From assembly GCF_046250185.1 (NCBI RefSeq), contig NZ_CP176469.1: DNA of 64,000 nucleotides; one strand, given 5' to 3'. The notes under the pieces were generated by a model that searched no databases, was not told where the DNA came from, and was given only the letters and a program-made list of their open reading frames with translations. Positions 63,424 through 64,000 of the stretch are shown piece by piece. A program made the position numbers and the translations under genes. Positions within the stretch are counted from its first letter, which is position 1. Each line of letters begins with the position of its first letter. The DNA is from Litorimonas sp046250185 (GTDB taxonomy: Bacteria; Pseudomonadota; Alphaproteobacteria; Caulobacterales; Maricaulaceae).

Positions 63424-63509
63424 CTATGACTCAACCACCAAAGCCATGACCGCGCCAATACACGCCAGCTATTGACTCCCGCTTCGTTCGACCCGACATC
63501 CCAATAGTC

Positions 63510-64000
63510 ATGACACGGAAATCTACACTCGCCATCACGCCTTCGCTGGAACTGGCTTTTGCGCCCGAACGCAGCAAATTAGTGCAAGCGCTAGAAGGGC
63601 AAATGAGCGCGGCCGAAACCGTCGGCGCCGCCCGCTTGGCGTTGGACCGTGCAGGGGTGCGCTTCGCCAAAGAGGTCACAGACCCGCAACTACAAAAGGC
63701 AGGCATTTGGCTGCTGGAAATGATTAAATCTGGCGCGGGCGTGTTGGACCGCGCGACCCAAGCGGAAATTATCTACACAGAAAATGCGAGCGTAAAGTCA
63801 AAGCTCTCACACCTTCGCCCGACCCTTTTTTACGGCGCAGCAGGTGCGTTGGCTCTCGCAGGATTTGTGCAGGGGTCTGGCCTCGCCATGCTCTCGGCTG
63901 GCGTGTTGGCGCTGATCCATACGCTGGACCCGCGCCGTTTGAAATCTCTACAAGCCCGCCTACCATTCGCCCCGAAGCCCAAAGCGATTGAAGACCAAAG
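63510..64000 (+). CDS. hypothetical membrane protein, partial (cut by window edge)
   Basis: The first 163 codons of an open frame from ATG 63510. The N-terminal 100 residues are soluble and helical, then one or two membrane segments follow (LFYGAAGALALAGFVQGSG, LAMLSAGVLALIHTL). Not recognised; C-terminus not visible. Confidence 0.6.
   Translation, partial: MTRKSTLAITPSLELAFAPERSKLVQALEGQMSAAETVGAARLALDRAGVRFAKEVTDPQLQKAGIWLLEMIKSGAGVLDRATQAEIIYTENASVKSKLSHLRPTLFYGAAGALALAGFVQGSGLAMLSAGVLALIHTLDPRRLKSLQARLPFAPKPKAIEDQ

Overview
The window is a chromosomal segment from an alphaproteobacterium, most likely of the Caulobacterales/Hyphomonadales group. The evidence is gene order: ppsR - replication origin - hemE - hemJ - rho, and parB-parA-rsmG-mnmG-mnmE with parS sites. 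It also carries perfect CtrA boxes (TTAA-N7-TTAA), a TGATCCACA DnaA box, and a CenR-like regulator close to leuS-lptE-holA, an order I recall from Caulobacter. No search was run; all names come from motifs, length and context.

Layout. 1-14.9 kb: housekeeping and envelope genes (TPR membrane protein, FMN reductase, nth, ATP-grasp, PfkB kinase, lolA, O-antigen ligase behind a CtrA box, xthA, YhhN, CenR-like regulator, L,D-transpeptidase, PLP-homeostasis protein, a ThiE-like/GNAT fusion, porin, DUF3576). 14.9-20.1 kb: leuS-lptE-holA-mscS. 20.1-26.1 kb: the segregation block parB-parA-rsmG-mnmG-mnmE with three parS sites. 26.1-30.7 kb: a GDPD lipoprotein and dnaQ-coaE-aroE-maf-ppsR. 30.7-31.2 kb: a Cori-type origin. 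31.2-45.3 kb: hemE-hemJ-rho, secB, Tim44-like, mltA-smr, hslU and hslV (separated by a membrane protein and a thiolase), DUF1244, Trm112, Lon-substrate domain, CnoX-like thioredoxin and a YbaK-type deacylase.

45.4-57.9 kb is a 12.4-kb integrative element in a tRNA-Gly(GCC) gene, bounded by a 50-bp perfect direct repeat of the tRNA 3' end. By eye it is AT-richer than its surroundings. It has a satellite-like backbone: tyrosine integrase, AlpA-type HTH and primase-polymerase/ATPase. Its cargo is a membrane protein, a sigma-70-region-4-like regulator, a GHKL (Hsp90/MutL-type) ATPase, a 676-residue protein that I associate with DUF4338/DruA, and three unknown small or membrane proteins. The integrase carries an internal TAG and a frameshift, and the membrane protein has an in-frame TGA, so the element looks grounded while the ATPase and DruA-like genes stay fully open. 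That cluster is the best candidate for an undescribed, probably anti-phage, system.

57.9-64 kb: a TonB-dependent receptor diverging from a secreted S9 peptidase, probably a peptide scavenging pair, and the start of an unknown membrane protein cut by the window edge.
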